Assembly (NCBI RefSeq): GCF_034424525.1
Contig: NZ_CP139979.1
Span: forward strand, 744,001-808,000
Source: Sphingobium yanoikuyae
Lineage (GTDB): Bacteria; Pseudomonadota; Alphaproteobacteria; Sphingomonadales; Sphingomonadaceae
Direction: 5' to 3'
DNA length: 64,000 bases
Shown here: positions 29,214 through 38,798 of the stretch, piece after piece
Numbering within the stretch: the stretch's first letter is position 1
Layout: each line of letters begins with the position of its first letter
The notes under the pieces: model-generated
Seen by the model: the letters and a program-made list of their open reading frames with translations, nothing else
Database searches by the model: none
What the model was told of the DNA's origin: nothing
Translations under genes and position numbers: made by a program

Positions 29214-30602
29214 ATGATCAGGCTGTTCAAACATTATGTCCCTCATGCGGTGCTGCTGCTCGGCCTGCTCGATTTCCTGCTGCTGATCGGCGCGGCGGAA
29301 GCGGGCTGGATCCTGCGCGCGCATCAGATCGGCATGGATGTCGAGCCGATCGCGACCCGCATCGGCCCGCTGCTGAGCTTCGCCTTCGCCATCCAGACCG
29401 GCATGATCGCGGTCGGCGTCTACAGCCCCGAAGCGCTGCAATCGATCCGCTTCGCCTTCGCCCGCCTGCTCGTCGCCATCTCGCTCGGCGTCATATTCCT
29501 CTCGGTCATGTATTTCCTGCTGCCCGGCATCACCCTGTGGCGCTCCAATTCGCTCTACGCGATGGGGCTGGCGATGGGGCTGCTGCTGCTGGCCCGCATG
29601 CTGCTGGGGTCGCTGCTTGGCGGGGAGGCGTTCAAGCGCCGCCTTGTCGTGCTGGGGGCCGGCCGGCGTGCCAACCGCATCCGCGACCTGGAACAGAAGC
29701 GCGGCGCCGGTTTCCTGGTGGTCGGCTATATCGCCATGAATGACGGCGACCAGGTGGTGGAGGAAGCGATCAACCGCACCGCCATCTACAACATGTCCGA
29801 TTATGTGGTGCGTCTGAATGCCAGCGAGGTCGTGCTGGCGCTGGAGGAACGGCGCAACGCCATTCCCATGTCCGACCTGCTGCGGATCAAGACCACCGGC
29901 GTCCATGTCAACGATCTCTCGACCTTCCTGGAGCGCGAGACCGGTCGCGTCGATCTCGACAGCGTCAATCCCAGCTGGCTGATCTTTTCCGACGGTTTTT
30001 CCGCCGGTCGTCGCCTGTCGAGCATCGCCAAGCGCATCTTCGACATCATCGCCAGTTCGATCCTGCTGCTGCTGACCGGCCCGATCATCCTGTTCGCCGC
30101 CTTGCTGGTAAAGCTCGACAGCCGTGGCCCGGCTTTCTACCGGCAGCAGCGCGTTGGCCTCTATGGCCAGGAATTCTGGATCGTGAAGCTGCGCACCATG
30201 CGCCAGGATGCGGAGGTCAAGGGCCAGGCGGTCTGGGCGGAGAAGGATGATCCGCGGATCACGCGCCTGGGCTATTGGCTGCGCAAGCTGCGCATCGACG
30301 AACTGCCGCAGAGTTGGACCGTCCTCAAGGGCGAGATGAGCTTCGTCGGCCCGCGCCCGGAACGGCGCCAGTTCGTCGAGGATCTGGAACAGCATCTGCG
30401 CTATTATGCCGAACGGCATATGGTGAAGCCGGGCATCACCGGCTGGGCGCAGATCAACTATCCCTATGGCGCGTCGATCGAGGATGCCCGCCACAAGCTC
30501 GAATATGATCTTTATTATGCCAAGAATTACACGCCCTTCCTGGACCTGCTGATCCTGATCCAGACGGTGCGGGTGATCCTCTGGCCCGACGGCGCGCGCT
30601 GA
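29214..30602 (+). CDS. XrtA/PEP-CTERM system sugar transferase (TIGR03013-like)
   Basis: The 462-residue polyprenyl-phosphate sugar transferase has four N-terminal membrane segments, a CoA-binding-like Rossmann region (RRLVVLGAGRRANRI), then a fifth helix. The bacterial sugar transferase core follows (PAFYRQQRVGLYGQEFWIVKLRTM, LRIDELPQ, SFVGPRPERRQF, PGITGWAQINYPYG). It starts lipid-linked exopolysaccharide repeat synthesis. The three genes downstream are PrsK, PrsR and PrsT types, which supports assignment to the exosortase-associated subgroup. No exosortase or other EPS gene is within the window. Confidence 0.88.
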   Translation: MIRLFKHYVPHAVLLLGLLDFLLLIGAAEAGWILRAHQIGMDVEPIATRIGPLLSFAFAIQTGMIAVGVYSPEALQSIRFAFARLLVAISLGVIFLSVMYFLLPGITLWRSNSLYAMGLAMGLLLLARMLLGSLLGGEAFKRRLVVLGAGRRANRIRDLEQKRGAGFLVVGYIAMNDGDQVVEEAINRTAIYNMSDYVVRLNASEVVLALEERRNAIPMSDLLRIKTTGVHVNDLSTFLERETGRVDLDSVNPSWLIFSDGFSAGRRLSSIAKRIFDIIASSILLLLTGPIILFAALLVKLDSRGPAFYRQQRVGLYGQEFWIVKLRTMRQDAEVKGQAVWAEKDDPRITRLGYWLRKLRIDELPQSWTVLKGEMSFVGPRPERRQFVEDLEQHLRYYAERHMVKPGITGWAQINYPYGASIEDARHKLEYDLYYAKNYTPFLDLLILIQTVRVILWPDGAR

Positions 30603-30612
30603 GCGGCAGGCC

Positions 30613-32694
30613 ATGAGCGCGCTGCTGCAATTCATCGGCGACTGGGGCCATGCACTGGCCGCGGTCCTGTTCGCCGCGCTTGGCATCTTCATCCTGCGGC
30701 GCCGGGACGATGCGGCCGAGCCGCGCATGCTCGCCAGCGCGCTGCTGCTGACCTCCTGCTGGGCGCTCTATGTCTCGTTCGGTGGCGTCGACAAGCCGCT
30801 GTCGGGCATCGGGGAAAGCATCCGCAACGCGGCCTGGCTGATGCTGCTGTTCGTCATGCTGCGGCGCGGCCCGGCCTCGCGCAGCGGTTCGCTGGTCGCC
30901 GTCGGTCTCGTCTATCTCGCGGTTGCCGGCCTCATCTTCCTTCAGACCTCGACCGATCTCACCTGGCGGCAATTGCCGGTCCGCAGCGATCTGCACCAGA
31001 TGCTGGTGGCGGTCTCGCTCGTGCTGCGGATGATGACCGCGATCGGCTGCCTGCTCTTGGTCCATCATCTCTATACCGCCTGGCCCTCGCGCGATCGCGG
31101 GCGGGTGTCGCTGCTGCTCGGCGCGCTGGCGGCGATGTGGACCTATGACCTCAATCTCTATGTCATCGGCTATTTCGCGATGGACCGGGTCAACGAACTC
31201 TATGCGCTGCGCGGGCCGCTGATGGCGCTGTTGGCGCCGGTGATCGCCATCGGCATGCGCAAGGAAATGGCCGGGCGGCTGCAATTGTCGCGCACCATCG
31301 CCTTCCAGTCGCTCTCGCTGGTCGCGGTCGGCCTCTATGTCGTGGTGCTGACCGCGGCGGCGGTGCTGATCGAGATGATCGCCGGCCCCTATGCGCGGGT
31401 GGTGGAGATCGGTGCAGTCTTCTTCGTCGCGGTGACCGCGCTCGTCCTGCTGCCCTCGCCACAGATGCGCGCGCTGTGGAAGGTGCAGGTCGCCAAGCAT
31501 TTCTTCCAGCATCGCTACGATTATCGCACCGAATGGATGCGCTTTGGCGAAACCATCGGCCGTCCGGGCGAAAATGCCCCGCCGCTGGGCGAGCGGGTGG
31601 CCAAGGCGGTCGCCGACATCACCGATTCCCCTGCCGCGCTGCTGCTGCTGCGCACCGATGACGGTCGGCTCGCGTTCGAGGCGCAATGGAACTGGCCGCA
31701 GGAGCCGATTGCCGGCCTGTCCCTGCCGCTCGATCAGTTGGAAAGCTGGGAAGGGAGCGGCTGGATCGTCGATGTCGGTCGCATCCGCGATGGCGACGCC
31801 ACCTTCGACCTGCCGCCTTGGCTGATCGAGGATGCCCATGTCTGGGCGCTGGTGCCGCTGCTCCATTATGGCCGGCTGATCGGCGCGATCCTGCTCGCGC
31901 CGCCGCCGATCGACCGCCGCCTCGACTGGGAGGATTTCGACATGCTGCGCGCCGCCGGGCGTCAGGCGGCGACCCATATCAGCGAGGCGCAGGGGCAGCA
32001 GGCGCTCGACGACGCCCAGCGCTTCGACGAGTTCAACCGCCGCTTCGCCTTCATCGCGCATGACATCAAGAATCTGGTCAGCCAATTGTCGCTGCTCTCG
32101 CGCAATGCCGAGCGGCACGCCGACAATCCCGATTTTCGCGCCGACATGCTGCTGACGCTCAAGGAGTCGGTGGGCAAGATGAACGACATGCTCGCCCGCC
32201 TGTCGCAGCATAACAAGGGCCGGCCCGAAGAGCCGCGCCCGGTGGCGCTGGGGCCGCTGGTCGATCAGGTCGTGCGCAGCCGCGCCCGCCAGCGCGCCAT
32301 CACCGTCAGCGGCGACTTGCCGGTCGCGCTCGCCGATCCGGCGCGGGTCGAGCAGATACTGGTCCATCTGCTGCAAAATGCGATCGACGCCAGCGATGCC
32401 GATCGTCCGGTCGAACTGCATCTGGGCAGCGCGCATGGCCAGGCGACGCTGGCCGTGGTCGATCAGGGCTGCGGCATGACCGCCGAATTTATCCGCCGCG
32501 ATCTGTTCAAGCCCTTTTCGTCCAGCAAGGCCGGCGGCTTTGGCCTCGGCGCTTTCGAGGCGCGCAGCCTGGCCGAGGCGATGGGCGGGCGGATCGACGT
32601 GGAAAGCAAACCCGGCGTGGGGAGCCGTTTCACCCTGCGCCTGCCGCTGGCGCCCGCGCCGGCGCGCGATGATGTTCAAGGAAAGGCCGCCTGA
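30613..32694 (+). CDS. prsK: XrtA/PEP-CTERM system histidine kinase PrsK
   Basis: 693 residues. The N-terminal 280 residues hold eight or so membrane segments. A GAF-like domain follows (about 300-450). The dimerisation box is FAFIAHDIKNLVSQLSLL (His about 483). The ATPase domain carries VEQILVHLLQNAIDAS, VVDQGCGM and GGFGLGAFEARSLAEAMGG. Length and the unusual HDIKN box match the PEP-CTERM system kinase family (TIGR02916). The partner, PrsR, follows with a one-base overlap (TGATG), so the pair is translationally coupled. The pair controls sigma-54 dependent genes for PEP-CTERM proteins and EPS. Confidence 0.9.
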   Translation: MSALLQFIGDWGHALAAVLFAALGIFILRRRDDAAEPRMLASALLLTSCWALYVSFGGVDKPLSGIGESIRNAAWLMLLFVMLRRGPASRSGSLVAVGLVYLAVAGLIFLQTSTDLTWRQLPVRSDLHQMLVAVSLVLRMMTAIGCLLLVHHLYTAWPSRDRGRVSLLLGALAAMWTYDLNLYVIGYFAMDRVNELYALRGPLMALLAPVIAIGMRKEMAGRLQLSRTIAFQSLSLVAVGLYVVVLTAAAVLIEMIAGPYARVVEIGAVFFVAVTALVLLPSPQMRALWKVQVAKHFFQHRYDYRTEWMRFGETIGRPGENAPPLGERVAKAVADITDSPAALLLLRTDDGRLAFEAQWNWPQEPIAGLSLPLDQLESWEGSGWIVDVGRIRDGDATFDLPPWLIEDAHVWALVPLLHYGRLIGAILLAPPPIDRRLDWEDFDMLRAAGRQAATHISEAQGQQALDDAQRFDEFNRRFAFIAHDIKNLVSQLSLLSRNAERHADNPDFRADMLLTLKESVGKMNDMLARLSQHNKGRPEEPRPVALGPLVDQVVRSRARQRAITVSGDLPVALADPARVEQILVHLLQNAIDASDADRPVELHLGSAHGQATLAVVDQGCGMTAEFIRRDLFKPFSSSKAGGFGLGAFEARSLAEAMGGRIDVESKPGVGSRFTLRLPLAPAPARDDVQGKAA

Positions 32695-34058
32695 TGAGCG
32701 ACACCCGCCCCAAATTGCTGATCGTCGAGGATGATCCCGGCCTGCAGCGGCAATTGCGCTGGGCCTATGAGGATTATCAGCTCTTCATCGCCGGCGACCG
32801 GCTGGAAGCGATCGAGATGCTGCGGATGGAGGCGCCCGATGTGGTGACGCTCGACCTGGGCCTGCCGCCGGACCCGGATGGCACCAGCGAGGGCTTTGCC
32901 ACGCTGGAGGAGATATTGCGCATCAAGCCCGATACCAAGGTGATCGTGGCGTCGGGCCATGGCGCACGGGAAAGCGCGCTCAATGCCATTTCCGGCGGTG
33001 CCTATGATTTCTACCAGAAGCCGGTCGACATTGACGAACTGGGCCTGATCGTGCGCCGCGCCTTCCACGTCCACGCGCTGGAGCAGGAAAATGCCCGCCT
33101 CGCCGAAGCCGCGCCGGAGGGGGGCAGGGTGCTCGGCCGGATGATTACCGGCGCGCCGGAGATGATGCGGGTCGCCCGCACGATCGAGCGGGTTGCCAGC
33201 GCCGATGTCTCGGTCATGCTGCTGGGCGCCAGCGGTACCGGCAAGGAATTGCTGGCGCAGGGGCTGCATGATGCCAGCCCGCGTCGCGGCGGTGCCTTCG
33301 TCGCGATCAATTGCGCGGCCATCCCCGAAACCCTGCTGGAATCAGAACTGTTCGGGCATGAAAAGGGCGCCTTCACCGGCGCGGTCAAGACCACCCCCGG
33401 CAAGATCGAGCAGGCGCAGGGCGGCACCCTGTTCCTGGACGAGGTTGGCGACATTCCGCTGCCCCTGCAGGTGAAGCTGCTGCGCTTCCTGCAGGAACGG
33501 GTGATCGAACGGATCGGCGGGCGCCAGCCGATCGCGGTGGATACGCGCATCGTGTGCGCCACCCATCAGGATCTCGACGCGATGATCGCCGCCGCCAGCT
33601 TCCGCGAGGATCTCTATTATCGCCTTGCCGAAATCGTCATCCGCATCCCCGCGCTGCGCGACCGGCCGGGCGATCCGGCGCTGCTCGCGCGCCATTTCCT
33701 CACCCGCTTTGCGCAGGACATGAACCCGCAGGTCAAGGGCTTCGCCCCCGATGCGCTCGCCGCACTCGACGCCTGGGGCTGGCCGGGCAATGTGCGCGAG
33801 CTGGAAAATCGCGTGAAGCGCGCGGTCATCATGGCCGATGGCAAGCATGTGACGGCGGCCGATCTCGATCTCGACGGCGATCGGGCCGAAGGCAGCGAGG
33901 TCGTCAATCTCAAGGCTGCCCGCGAAATGGCCGATCGTCGCGCCATCCGCCGGGCGATCGCGCGCACCGACGGCAATATTTCCAGTGCCGCCAAGATATT
34001 GGGGATCAGCCGGCCGACCCTCTATGACCTGCTCAAACAATATAAGATGCAGGGCTGA
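32694..34058 (+). CDS. prsR: PEP-CTERM-box sigma-54 response regulator PrsR
   Basis: 454 residues. The receiver domain (LIVEDDPGLQRQLRWAYEDYQ, aspartate in VVTLDLGLPP, lysine in FYQKPVD) spans about 1-125. The AAA+ domain holds Walker A GASGTGKELLAQG and the sigma-54 contact loop GAFTGA (about 226-231), then GGTLFLDEVGDIP. The Fis-type helix-turn-helix at the end reads NISSAAKILGISRPTLYDLL. It activates sigma-54 promoters when phosphorylated by PrsK. I did not find a convincing -24/-12 promoter in this window, so its targets are elsewhere. Confidence 0.94.
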   Translation: MSDTRPKLLIVEDDPGLQRQLRWAYEDYQLFIAGDRLEAIEMLRMEAPDVVTLDLGLPPDPDGTSEGFATLEEILRIKPDTKVIVASGHGARESALNAISGGAYDFYQKPVDIDELGLIVRRAFHVHALEQENARLAEAAPEGGRVLGRMITGAPEMMRVARTIERVASADVSVMLLGASGTGKELLAQGLHDASPRRGGAFVAINCAAIPETLLESELFGHEKGAFTGAVKTTPGKIEQAQGGTLFLDEVGDIPLPLQVKLLRFLQERVIERIGGRQPIAVDTRIVCATHQDLDAMIAAASFREDLYYRLAEIVIRIPALRDRPGDPALLARHFLTRFAQDMNPQVKGFAPDALAALDAWGWPGNVRELENRVKRAVIMADGKHVTAADLDLDGDRAEGSEVVNLKAAREMADRRAIRRAIARTDGNISSAAKILGISRPTLYDLLKQYKMQG

Positions 34059-34061
34059 TCG

Positions 34062-36077
34062 ATGCGGCGCTCACGCCTGATCCTGCTGGCGGGCATCGCC
34101 CTGCTGCTGCTGGCGCTGGCCGGCCTGTGGCAGTGGCGCGTGCATGAGGCGGACGGCAGTGCGGCGCTCGCGCGCGGACTTGCCGCGCTGGATGCCGGCG
34201 ATGCGCGCACGGCCAGGATCGAGCTGATGAACGCCATTCGTGGCAATCCGGCATCGCTCCCGGCGCGGCTGGGCCATGCCCGCGCGCTGGCGCAGCTGGG
34301 TGATGGCGCCGGGGCGCAGGCCGATCTGCTGCGCGCGCGCAGGCTGGGCGCCAGCGTCGCGGACATAAATGGGCTGCTGGCGCAGGCGCTGCTGTTGCAG
34401 GGCGATGCCGATGGCGCCCTGCGCGCGGTGCAGGCGGGCGAAGGCAAGTCGGCCGAGGCGGCCCGTGTCGCCGCCCGCGCCTGGCAGGCCAAGGGCGACA
34501 ATGACGCCGCGCAGCGCGCCTTTGACGATGCGCTGCATCTCGCCCCGCGCGCAGCCCGGACCTGGGTCGATCTTGGCCGGTTCCGCCTGACATTGGGCGA
34601 TCAGGCCGGGGCGATTGCGGCCGCGGACAAGGCGCTGACGCTGGCACCGGGCGATCCGGATGCGCTGACCCTGCGCGGCATGCTGATCCGCGATCAATAT
34701 GGGCTGGTGGCGGCGCTGCCCTGGTTCGAACGGGCACTCGACGATCATCCCAATGCGCTTGCCCCGCTCACCGAATATGCCGCGACACTGGCCGATGCCG
34801 GCCGCGCGAGCCGCGCGCTCAGCGTCAGCCGGCGCATCCTGGCGCTTGATCCCGGCAATCCGCGCGCCTGGTTCCTTCAGGCGGTGATCGCGGCCCGCAC
34901 CGGGCAGATCGATCTTGCCCGCACCCTGCTGGCGCGCACCGATGGCCGGCTGGATGGCGAGCCGGCGACCCGGCTGCTGCGCGGCGTGTTGCACCTGTCG
35001 GACGGCAATGCCGTGTTGGCGGCCGATGCGCTGGGGCCGCTGGTGGCGATGCAGCCCGACAATCGCGTGGCGCGCACGCTGCTGGCCCGCGCCTCCTATC
35101 TGACCGGCGACTATGCCGGCACGGCGGCGACGCTCGCGCCCCTTGTCGATCGCCATGATGCCGATCCCTATGTGCTGACGCTGGCCGCCCGCGCGCAGGA
35201 GCAACTGGGCGATCGCGCGCAGGCCGACGCGTTGCTGGCCCGCGCGTCCTGGCCGGTGCGTCCCTCGTCGGACCTGCTGGGCGGCACGAACGCCGTCATG
35301 GCGCCGCCGGCCGATATCGCCACTGCGGCCGACAATATCCCCTATATCCGCGCGCTGCTGATGCAGGGGCGCACGGGTGAGGCGGTCGACCGCGCCGGGC
35401 TGCTGGCGCGCGCCAATCCCGGCGCGCCGGCCGCCCATGTCGTGCTGGGCGATGCGCTGGTCGCTGCCGGCCGGCCCGCCGATGCCGCCCGCAGTTTCGA
35501 GGCGGCGGCCAATATCCGGTTCGATCGCAATGCCGCGCTGCGGCTCGTCGCGGCCTGGAGCGCGGCGGGCGATCCCGCCCACGCGCTGCAACTTATCCGC
35601 CTGTTTTTGGCGCAGAACCCGATGGACGTGGAGATGCAGCGGCTGGCGGCCGGGGCGGCGATGCAGGCGCATGACTGGCGCGGCGCGCTGCGTCTGTTGC
35701 AGGCGGTGGAGGCCCAGACCGGCGGCCATGATGCGCTGCTGATGGCCGACCTGGCCCGCGCGAGCCTGGAAACGGGATCGCCCGGCAAGGCGCGCCTCTA
35801 TGCGGCCCAGGCCTATCGCCTGATGCCGGCCAATCCGGTCACCGCCGATATCTACGGCCTGGTGCTGCTGCGCACCGATGCGCAGGGGCCGGCGGCGATC
35901 GACCTGCTGGAAAAGGCGGTCGCCCTCGCGCCGCAAAACCCGCCTTTCCAGTTCCATCTGGGGCAGGCCTATGCCGCCGCCGGGCGCAAGGCGGAGGCGA
36001 AGCGCGCTTTGTCGCGCGCGGCAGCCGCCAATTTCCCCGATCGCCAGCAGGCGGTGAAGGCGCTCGCTTCTTTGTAA
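34062..36077 (+). CDS. prsT: TPR-repeat lipoprotein-like protein PrsT (PEP-CTERM system)
   Basis: 671 residues, three bases after prsR. A short signal anchor (RLILLAGIALLLLALAGLW) is followed by roughly 15-17 tetratricopeptide repeats (for example ARTARIELMNAIRGNPASLPA, GAIAAADKALTLAPGDPDA, PAAIDLLEKAVALAPQNPPF). There is no lipobox cysteine, so it is anchored or secreted rather than a lipoprotein. PrsT family members are usually around 900 residues, so this copy is short. It probably acts in the periplasm in exopolysaccharide assembly or in protein sorting linked to XrtA. A bidirectional terminator follows at once. Confidence 0.82.
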   Translation: MRRSRLILLAGIALLLLALAGLWQWRVHEADGSAALARGLAALDAGDARTARIELMNAIRGNPASLPARLGHARALAQLGDGAGAQADLLRARRLGASVADINGLLAQALLLQGDADGALRAVQAGEGKSAEAARVAARAWQAKGDNDAAQRAFDDALHLAPRAARTWVDLGRFRLTLGDQAGAIAAADKALTLAPGDPDALTLRGMLIRDQYGLVAALPWFERALDDHPNALAPLTEYAATLADAGRASRALSVSRRILALDPGNPRAWFLQAVIAARTGQIDLARTLLARTDGRLDGEPATRLLRGVLHLSDGNAVLAADALGPLVAMQPDNRVARTLLARASYLTGDYAGTAATLAPLVDRHDADPYVLTLAARAQEQLGDRAQADALLARASWPVRPSSDLLGGTNAVMAPPADIATAADNIPYIRALLMQGRTGEAVDRAGLLARANPGAPAAHVVLGDALVAAGRPADAARSFEAAANIRFDRNAALRLVAAWSAAGDPAHALQLIRLFLAQNPMDVEMQRLAAGAAMQAHDWRGALRLLQAVEAQTGGHDALLMADLARASLETGSPGKARLYAAQAYRLMPANPVTADIYGLVLLRTDAQGPAAIDLLEKAVALAPQNPPFQFHLGQAYAAAGRKAEAKRALSRAAAANFPDRQQAVKALASL

Positions 36078-36107
36078 AAAAAAAAGCGCCCCGCGGGGCG
36101 CTCTTCT
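36076..36107. terminator. Bidirectional terminator between prsT and the GntR gene
   Basis: The perfect 16-bp palindrome GCGCCCCGCGGGGCGC (36086-36101) is flanked by ten A residues on the left and TCTTCTT on the right, serving both convergent genes. The A-run begins within the prsT stop codon. Confidence 0.88.
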
Positions 36108-36452
36108 TCAGACCTTCTGGCTGTCCAGTTCGTCGAGCCGGATGCCCAGCCGCCGGATCTGCGCCGCGACCGGCGGCCACACGCTTTCCAGGAAGCGGCT
36201 GCGTTCCGCCTCGCGCAGCTTGCGGGTCGCGCCATCGGCGACGAACATGCCCACGCCGCGCTTCACGACGACCAGACCATCATCCTGAAAGCTCTGATAG
36301 GCCTTGGCCACGGTCAGCGGATTGGCGCCCTGCTGCGCGGCAAAGGCACGGACCGAGGGGAGGAGGTCGCCATCGCGATAGTCCCCATCCAGGATGGAGG
36401 CGGCAATGATCTCGCGAAGGCGGAGATAGACGGGTTTGGATTCGTCGCTCAT
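36108..36452 (-). CDS. GntR family regulator, YtrA subfamily
   Basis: The 114-residue regulator has an N-terminal winged helix (YLRLREIIAASILDGDYRDGDLLPSVRAFA, then NPLTVAKAYQSFQDDGLV) and only a short helical tail. This is the YtrA layout, without a large effector domain. YtrA-type regulators usually repress a neighbouring ABC transporter; none is adjacent here. The start codon has no clear ribosome-binding site and may be leaderless. It is convergent with prsT and 73 bases from the nitroreductase, on the same strand. Confidence 0.9.
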   Translation of the reverse strand: MSDESKPVYLRLREIIAASILDGDYRDGDLLPSVRAFAAQQGANPLTVAKAYQSFQDDGLVVVKRGVGMFVADGATRKLREAERSRFLESVWPPVAAQIRRLGIRLDELDSQKV

Positions 36453-36525
36453 AAGTGCATCAGTGCCATAATACAGCCGTGCAGGTCAATGGACCTTGTT
36501 ACGTGAAAGCCCGTATTTTCGGCAA

Positions 36526-37104
36526 TTATCTGTCCCATGTCGATACGATATCGTTATAATCTGGCCGGGGCCGTTCTTCCAGCGCGCGTGAGGGCGTGCC
36601 GATGAAGACGAATCCGGCCAGCCGTTCGTCCGCGCTGCCAAAGGCGTCGCGCACATCGTCATTGAAGCTCGGCCAGCCGGTCAGCCAGCCGCCGGCAAAG
36701 CCCAGCGCATGGGTGGCGTGCAGCAGGTTCATGATCGCGGCGCCGGCCGACAATTCCTGCTCCCAGACCGGGATCTTGCTGCCCGCCACAGGCTTGGACA
36801 GTGCCACCACCAATGTCGGCGCCTGATGCGCGAACTGGTGCATCGCCTCGATCTCCAGCCGCCCGGCCTCCGGCTTCTCGGCGCGATAGGCGGCCTCCAG
36901 CAGCGCGGCCAGCTTTTCCCTTTTGTCCTGCGGCACGATCACGAAGCGCCAGGGCGCCAGCTTGCCATGATCGGGCGTGCGGAGCGCGACTTCGAGGATC
37001 TGGCGCAGCTGCGCATCGTCCGGGCCGGGCGCGATCAGGTCGCGCGGCTTGCCGGAACGGCGGGTCTGCAGCAGGGCGAGGGGGCTGGAAAGGTCGTTGA
37101 ACAT
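36526..37104 (-). CDS. Nitroreductase family protein (YdjA-like)
   Basis: 192 residues from the MFNDLSSPL start. FMN-site features of the short YdjA type are present: LLQTRRSGKPRDLIAPGPDD, LRTPDHGKLAPWRFVIV and GAAIMNLLHATHALGFAGGW, then GFVFIGTPSRALEERPRP. It probably works as a homodimeric flavoprotein using NAD(P)H to reduce nitro or quinone compounds. The natural substrate is unknown. It lies upstream of the GntR gene on the same strand and is divergent from the peptide-transporter operon. Confidence 0.92.
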   Translation of the reverse strand: MFNDLSSPLALLQTRRSGKPRDLIAPGPDDAQLRQILEVALRTPDHGKLAPWRFVIVPQDKREKLAALLEAAYRAEKPEAGRLEIEAMHQFAHQAPTLVVALSKPVAGSKIPVWEQELSAGAAIMNLLHATHALGFAGGWLTGWPSFNDDVRDAFGSADERLAGFVFIGTPSRALEERPRPDYNDIVSTWDR

Positions 37105-37268
37105 CGGTTGCCAAATGGGACGCTTTGCCGCCGGACGCAAGGGCGAAGGGCGCACTTCCTATCGCTTCAACCCCGCTTTGACTCTGCCCACCTTTCCCCT
37201 CTAGGGTCCGCGCCATAACGCCGCCGCTCTTGCCGGCCGGCACAAAAAGACAATTTCAAGGGGGTCCG

Positions 37269-38798
37269 ATGGCGACCGCAATCACCGTACCGGCGGAGGC
37301 AGGCAAGACCTGGCTCGGCCATCCGCGCGGCCTGTTCCTGCTGTTCTTCGCGGAAATGTGGGAACGTTTTTCCTATTATGGCATGCGTGCCATCCTGATT
37401 TTCTACCTCACCAAACATTTCCTGTTCGGGGAGGACAAGGCCTATATCCTCTACGGCGCCTATACCTCGCTGGTCTATATCACCCCGGTGATAGGCGGCT
37501 ATCTGGCCGACCGGTTCCTTGGCCCGCGCAAGGCGGTGCTGGTGGGCGGCGTGTTCATCGCCATCGGCCATTTCCTGATCGCCATCACCGAAGGGCCGGG
37601 GGGGCAGGATGGCTTCTATCTCAACGGCTTCTATCTGGCGCTGGCCAGCATCATCGTCGGCACCGGCTTCCTGAAGGCCAATATCTCGGTGCTGGTGGGC
37701 GAACTTTATGCCCGTGACGATCATCGCCGCGACCCGGCCTTCTCCATCTTCTACATGGGCATCAACCTGGGCGGTGCCAGCGGACCGATCGTCTGCGGCC
37801 TGCTGGGCGAACTGTGGGGCTGGAGCTGGGGCTTCGGCGCGGCCGGCGTCGGCATGCTGCTCGGCCTCGTCATGTTCGTCTGGCTGCGGCCCTGGCTGCT
37901 GGGCAAGGGCGAGCCGCCCGCGCCGGAAAAGCTGCGCGCGCCGGCGATCGGCACGATCTCGCAGGAATGGACCATCTATGCCAGCGCCGCGCTGGGCGTG
38001 GCGGCGATCTGGATGGTCATCCGCTATGCCGAACTGCTGGGCTATACGCTGCTGATCTTCTCCGCCCTGACGGTCGCCTACATCCTTTGGCGCTCGGTCA
38101 CGGTGCTGACCAAGGTGGAGCGCGACCGGATGTTCGCCGCGCTCTTCCTGATCGCGCTCAATCCGCTCTTCTGGGGCCTGTTCGAACAGACCGGTTCCTC
38201 GCTCAACATCTTCACCGACCGCAATGTCGATCGCGTCATCCTGGGCTGGGATGTGCCGGCCTCGTTGTTCCAGTCGGTCAATTCCATCTACATCATCCTG
38301 CTCGCGCCGCTGTTCGCGGTGCTGTGGACCTTCCTCGACAAGCGCCGGCTGGAACCATCCTCGCCCGCCAAGTTCGGCATCGGCCTCATCCTGTGCGGCG
38401 CCGGCTTCCTGGTGCTGGTCGCGGGTGCGGCGATGGCCGGCCAGTCGTTGACGCCGGTGATCTTCGTCTTCCTCATCTATCTGCTCCACACCATGGCGGA
38501 ACTCTGCTTCTCGCCGGTCGGCCTGTCGGCGATGACGCGCCTGTCGGTGTCGAACATGGTCGGGCTGGTGATGGGCACCTGGTTCCTGGCGATGGCCGCG
38601 GGCAATTTCATCGCCGGCCTGATCGCGCGCGCCACCGGCAGCGGCGAGGCGGGCGACGTGACCCAGGTGCTGGACGTCTACAGCCGCATCGGCTGGTTTT
38701 CCGTGGTGGTCGGTGGCCTGGTGCTGCTGGTCTCGCCCTATGTGAAACGCATGATGCATCTCGATCTCATTGCCGCTGAAAAGGGGAAACAGGCATGA
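37269..38798 (+). CDS. Proton-dependent oligopeptide transporter (POT/PTR2 family)
   Basis: The 509-residue transporter has 12-14 membrane helices. The POT signature ExxERFxYYG appears as EMWERFSYYGMRA in helix 1. Further marks are YITPVIGGYLADRFLGPRKAV, GTGFLKANISVLVGELY and FSIFYMGINLGG. It imports di- and tripeptides with protons across the inner membrane. AAGGGGG lies 7 nt before the ATG at 37269. Its stop overlaps the start of the amidohydrolase by four bases (ATGA), and that gene overlaps the next in the same way. A three-gene peptide-use operon is therefore likely. Confidence 0.93.
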   Translation: MATAITVPAEAGKTWLGHPRGLFLLFFAEMWERFSYYGMRAILIFYLTKHFLFGEDKAYILYGAYTSLVYITPVIGGYLADRFLGPRKAVLVGGVFIAIGHFLIAITEGPGGQDGFYLNGFYLALASIIVGTGFLKANISVLVGELYARDDHRRDPAFSIFYMGINLGGASGPIVCGLLGELWGWSWGFGAAGVGMLLGLVMFVWLRPWLLGKGEPPAPEKLRAPAIGTISQEWTIYASAALGVAAIWMVIRYAELLGYTLLIFSALTVAYILWRSVTVLTKVERDRMFAALFLIALNPLFWGLFEQTGSSLNIFTDRNVDRVILGWDVPASLFQSVNSIYIILLAPLFAVLWTFLDKRRLEPSSPAKFGIGLILCGAGFLVLVAGAAMAGQSLTPVIFVFLIYLLHTMAELCFSPVGLSAMTRLSVSNMVGLVMGTWFLAMAAGNFIAGLIARATGSGEAGDVTQVLDVYSRIGWFSVVVGGLVLLVSPYVKRMMHLDLIAAEKGKQA

